A DNA stretch of 31,363 nt from Chitinophagaceae bacterium (GTDB taxonomy: Bacteria; Bacteroidota; Bacteroidia; Chitinophagales; Chitinophagaceae). The stretch is from NCBI GenBank assembly GCA_003456175.1, contig DMPB01000001.1, positions 989-32,351 of the forward strand, in the 5' to 3' direction. The stretch's first letter is position 1; the number at the start of each line of letters is the position of its first letter. Under the pieces are notes generated by a model that saw nothing but the letters and a program-made list of their open reading frames with translations, made no database searches and was not told the origin of the DNA. A program made the translations under genes and the position numbers. Below are positions 29,695 to 31,363 of this stretch, piece by piece.

Positions 29695-31363
29695 ATGTAT
29701 CCTGTGTACGATGTTATTGTTGTAGGTGCCGGTCATGCCGGTTGTGAAGCTGCTGCTGCTGCTGCCAATATGGGTAGTAAGGTATTACTCATTACCATGA
29801 ATATGCAAACCATTGCCCAAATGAGTTGTAACCCTGCAATGGGTGGTATTGCAAAAGGTCAAATTGTTCGTGAAATTGATGCGATGGGTGGCTATAGTGG
29901 TATTGTAACCGACAAAAGCCTCATTCAATTCCGTATGCTTAATAAAAGCAAAGGACCGGCTATGTGGAGCCCAAGAGCTCAAAGCGATAGAATGTTGTTC
30001 GCAGCTACATGGCGTGAAATGTTGGAACAAACACCTAATGTTGATTTCTATCAAGATATGGTGAAAAGCATCATCATAAAAGATGGTAAAGCTTGTGGTG
30101 TAATTACAGGCTTAGGAAATGAAATCAAAGCACAAGCTGTAGTTGTTACAAGTGGAACTTTCTTAAACGGTATCATTCATATTGGTGAAAAACAATTGGG
30201 TGGTGGCCGCATGGGCGAAAAAGCAGCTACCGGAATTACAGAACAATTAATTGCGTATGGCTTTGAAAGTGATCGTTTAAAAACTGGTACCCCTCCACGC
30301 ATCGATGGACGTAGTTTAGATTACTCTAAGATGGAGGAACAAAAAGGCGATGATGAGGTGGTTGGCTTTAGCTATTTAAACGTTCCAAAAATTACGGCAG
30401 CTCAACAACGCAGTTGCTATATTACTTATACCAGCCCCGAAGTACATGAGATTCTAAAAACGGGCTTCGATAAAAGTCCTATGTATGCAGGTCGCATCGA
30501 AGGAGTTGGCCCGCGTTATTGCCCCAGCATAGAAGATAAAATCAATCGCTTTGCCGATAGAGAACGCCATCAGTTATTTGTAGAACCAGAAGGTTTTAAT
30601 ACCGTAGAAATATATGTGAATGGTTTTAGTACTAGCCTACCTGAAGAGGTACAACACCAAGCGCTACGGATGGTACCAGGTTTTGAAAATGCAAAATTTT
30701 TCAGACCAGGCTATGCCATTGAATACGATTATTTTCCGCCAACACAACTAACCCATTCACTCGAAACCAAAGCTATTGGTAACTTATTTTTTGCCGGACA
30801 AATTAATGGTACCACAGGCTACGAAGAAGCAGCTTGCCAAGGATTAATGGCAGGTATTAATGCACACCAAAAAGTAAACCATCAAGCACCTGTTATCTTA
30901 CAAAGAAGTGATGCTTACATTGGAGTGCTCATCGATGACTTAGTGAATAAAGGTACCGACGAACCTTACCGCATGTTCACAAGTCGTGCAGAATTTAGAA
31001 CCCTACTCCGTCAAGATAATGCCGACCTACGCTTAACAGAACTAAGTTATCGTTTGGGCCTAGCCTCACAAGAACGTATGAACTTAGTACGTGCCAAGCA
31101 AGAAGGTGTACAACATATCATTCAACATCTACAAACCACTGGCATCGAACCAAACACTATCAACCCATTTTTTGAAAGTATTGGTAGTGCTACCATCAGT
31201 GAAAAAACAAAGGGTGCCAAAATTGTTTTGCGCCCAAATGTAACCTTACGGCAAATGATGGATGCTGTACCTACCCTACATGCATCGCTAAATCATTATC
31301 CAGAAGATACATTACTGCAGGCCGAAATTCAAGTGAAGTACGAACGCTATTTGCAAAAAGAAC
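29695..31363 (+). CDS. mnmG: tRNA uridine-5-carboxymethylaminomethyl synthesis enzyme MnmG, 3' end outside window
   Basis: The frame opens at ATG 29695 and is still open at the window edge, so 556 codons of an expected 620 or so are present. The N-terminus YDVIVVGAGHAGCEAA is the FAD-binding GxGxxG loop, followed by MSCNPAMGGIAKG and the MnmG-specific RLKTGTPPRIDGRS, PRYCPSIEDK and GQINGTTGYEEAA. MnmG with MnmE installs carboxymethylaminomethyl groups on the wobble uridine of certain tRNAs. It starts 10 bp after the HNH-like gene and may be read from that promoter. A short run of GCT codons (29747-29763) encodes AAAAAA in the first helix and is not a repeat of interest. Confidence 0.97.
   Translation, partial: MYPVYDVIVVGAGHAGCEAAAAAANMGSKVLLITMNMQTIAQMSCNPAMGGIAKGQIVREIDAMGGYSGIVTDKSLIQFRMLNKSKGPAMWSPRAQSDRMLFAATWREMLEQTPNVDFYQDMVKSIIIKDGKACGVITGLGNEIKAQAVVVTSGTFLNGIIHIGEKQLGGGRMGEKAATGITEQLIAYGFESDRLKTGTPPRIDGRSLDYSKMEEQKGDDEVVGFSYLNVPKITAAQQRSCYITYTSPEVHEILKTGFDKSPMYAGRIEGVGPRYCPSIEDKINRFADRERHQLFVEPEGFNTVEIYVNGFSTSLPEEVQHQALRMVPGFENAKFFRPGYAIEYDYFPPTQLTHSLETKAIGNLFFAGQINGTTGYEEAACQGLMAGINAHQKVNHQAPVILQRSDAYIGVLIDDLVNKGTDEPYRMFTSRAEFRTLLRQDNADLRLTELSYRLGLASQERMNLVRAKQEGVQHIIQHLQTTGIEPNTINPFFESIGSATISEKTKGAKIVLRPNVTLRQMMDAVPTLHASLNHYPEDTLLQAEIQVKYERYLQKE
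31244..31257 (+). repeat. Motif copy inside mnmG (one mismatch)
   Basis: Reads ccttacggcaaatg in the frame TLRQM; a T at the variable base would create TAA. Confidence 0.8.

Noticed and set aside
29747..29763. GCT repeat that looks like a microsatellite
   Set aside because: It encodes the alanine run of the MnmG FAD-binding helix and is short.
1004..31257. Motif copies as terminal repeats or a MITE-like mobile element
   Set aside because: Copies have no shared flanks, no target duplications and sit in conserved coding sequence without disrupting it.
1004..31257. Motif as a KOPS- or Chi-like polar sequence
   Set aside because: Orientation is nearly balanced in this window, unlike polar motifs, although a single window cannot exclude it.

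Overview
The window looks like chromosomal DNA of a Bacteroidota bacterium, most likely Chitinophagaceae or a close relative. Signs are the absence of clear Shine-Dalgarno sequences, several -7 boxes of the Bacteroidota type TAnnTTTG, Bacteroidota-typical families (DUF2911, IPExxxVDY, a beta-helix lipoprotein) and by-eye GC content in the low-to-mid 40s. Genes are tightly packed: only about 1.6 kb (5%) is non-coding and no gap reaches 300 bp. I found no tRNA, rRNA, insertion sequence, CRISPR array or prophage.

Layout. 1-5018: a sucrose/alpha-glucan operon (end of an MFS sugar transporter, lipoprotein GH13 alpha-glucosidase, fructokinase, amylosucrase) closed by a hairpin terminator. 5058-8155: UspA on the minus strand, then radA and comF on the plus strand. 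8183-12233: beta-helix lipoprotein, lipoprotein glutathione peroxidase, engB (minus), acpH, DUF2911. 12307-16409: minus-strand genes meaB, a family 2 glycosyltransferase, pterin carbinolamine dehydratase, an IPExxxVDY protein and an M28 peptidase. 16551-17192: LysE-type exporter. 17286-21347: a minus-strand four-gene set (exported DJ-1/alpha-beta hydrolase fusion, beta-barrel-like protein, F420-reductase-like protein, SDR) divergent from an HxlR regulator. 21413-22775: a hypothetical exported protein and mtgA. 22857-25582: the arsenic operon arsR-arsM-acr3-arsC. 25617-28503: uvrB, nadD and feoA (minus). 28579-31363: ybeY, a degenerate HNH-family gene behind tandem operator-like repeats, and the first 556 codons of mnmG, which runs off the window.

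The most striking signal is not a gene. A 14-bp motif, CCTTACGGTAAATG, occurs 24 times: ten exact copies, ten with one mismatch, four with two. An exact 14-mer is expected about 0.0002 times by chance in both strands of this length. Copies lie in both orientations (14 and 10), in genes and in gaps, with 11 of 24 in the 5% that is non-coding. They are read in different frames, so the constraint is on DNA and not protein. In five genes a T-to-C or equivalent variant is exactly the change that avoids an in-frame TAA. Two copies form an inverted pair in one convergent gap, and a second convergent gap pairs a copy with a shortened version. Density, coding placement and hairpin pairing resemble the DNA uptake sequences of Neisseria and Pasteurellaceae; radA and comF, whose homologues act in transformation, are nearby. 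The uptake role is a hypothesis.

The sucrose operon would import or process sucrose and alpha-glucans, with amylosucrase releasing fructose for the fructokinase. The arsenic operon combines reduction, methylation and efflux. The HxlR-flanked cluster looks like a carbonyl or electrophile stress module, by inference only.
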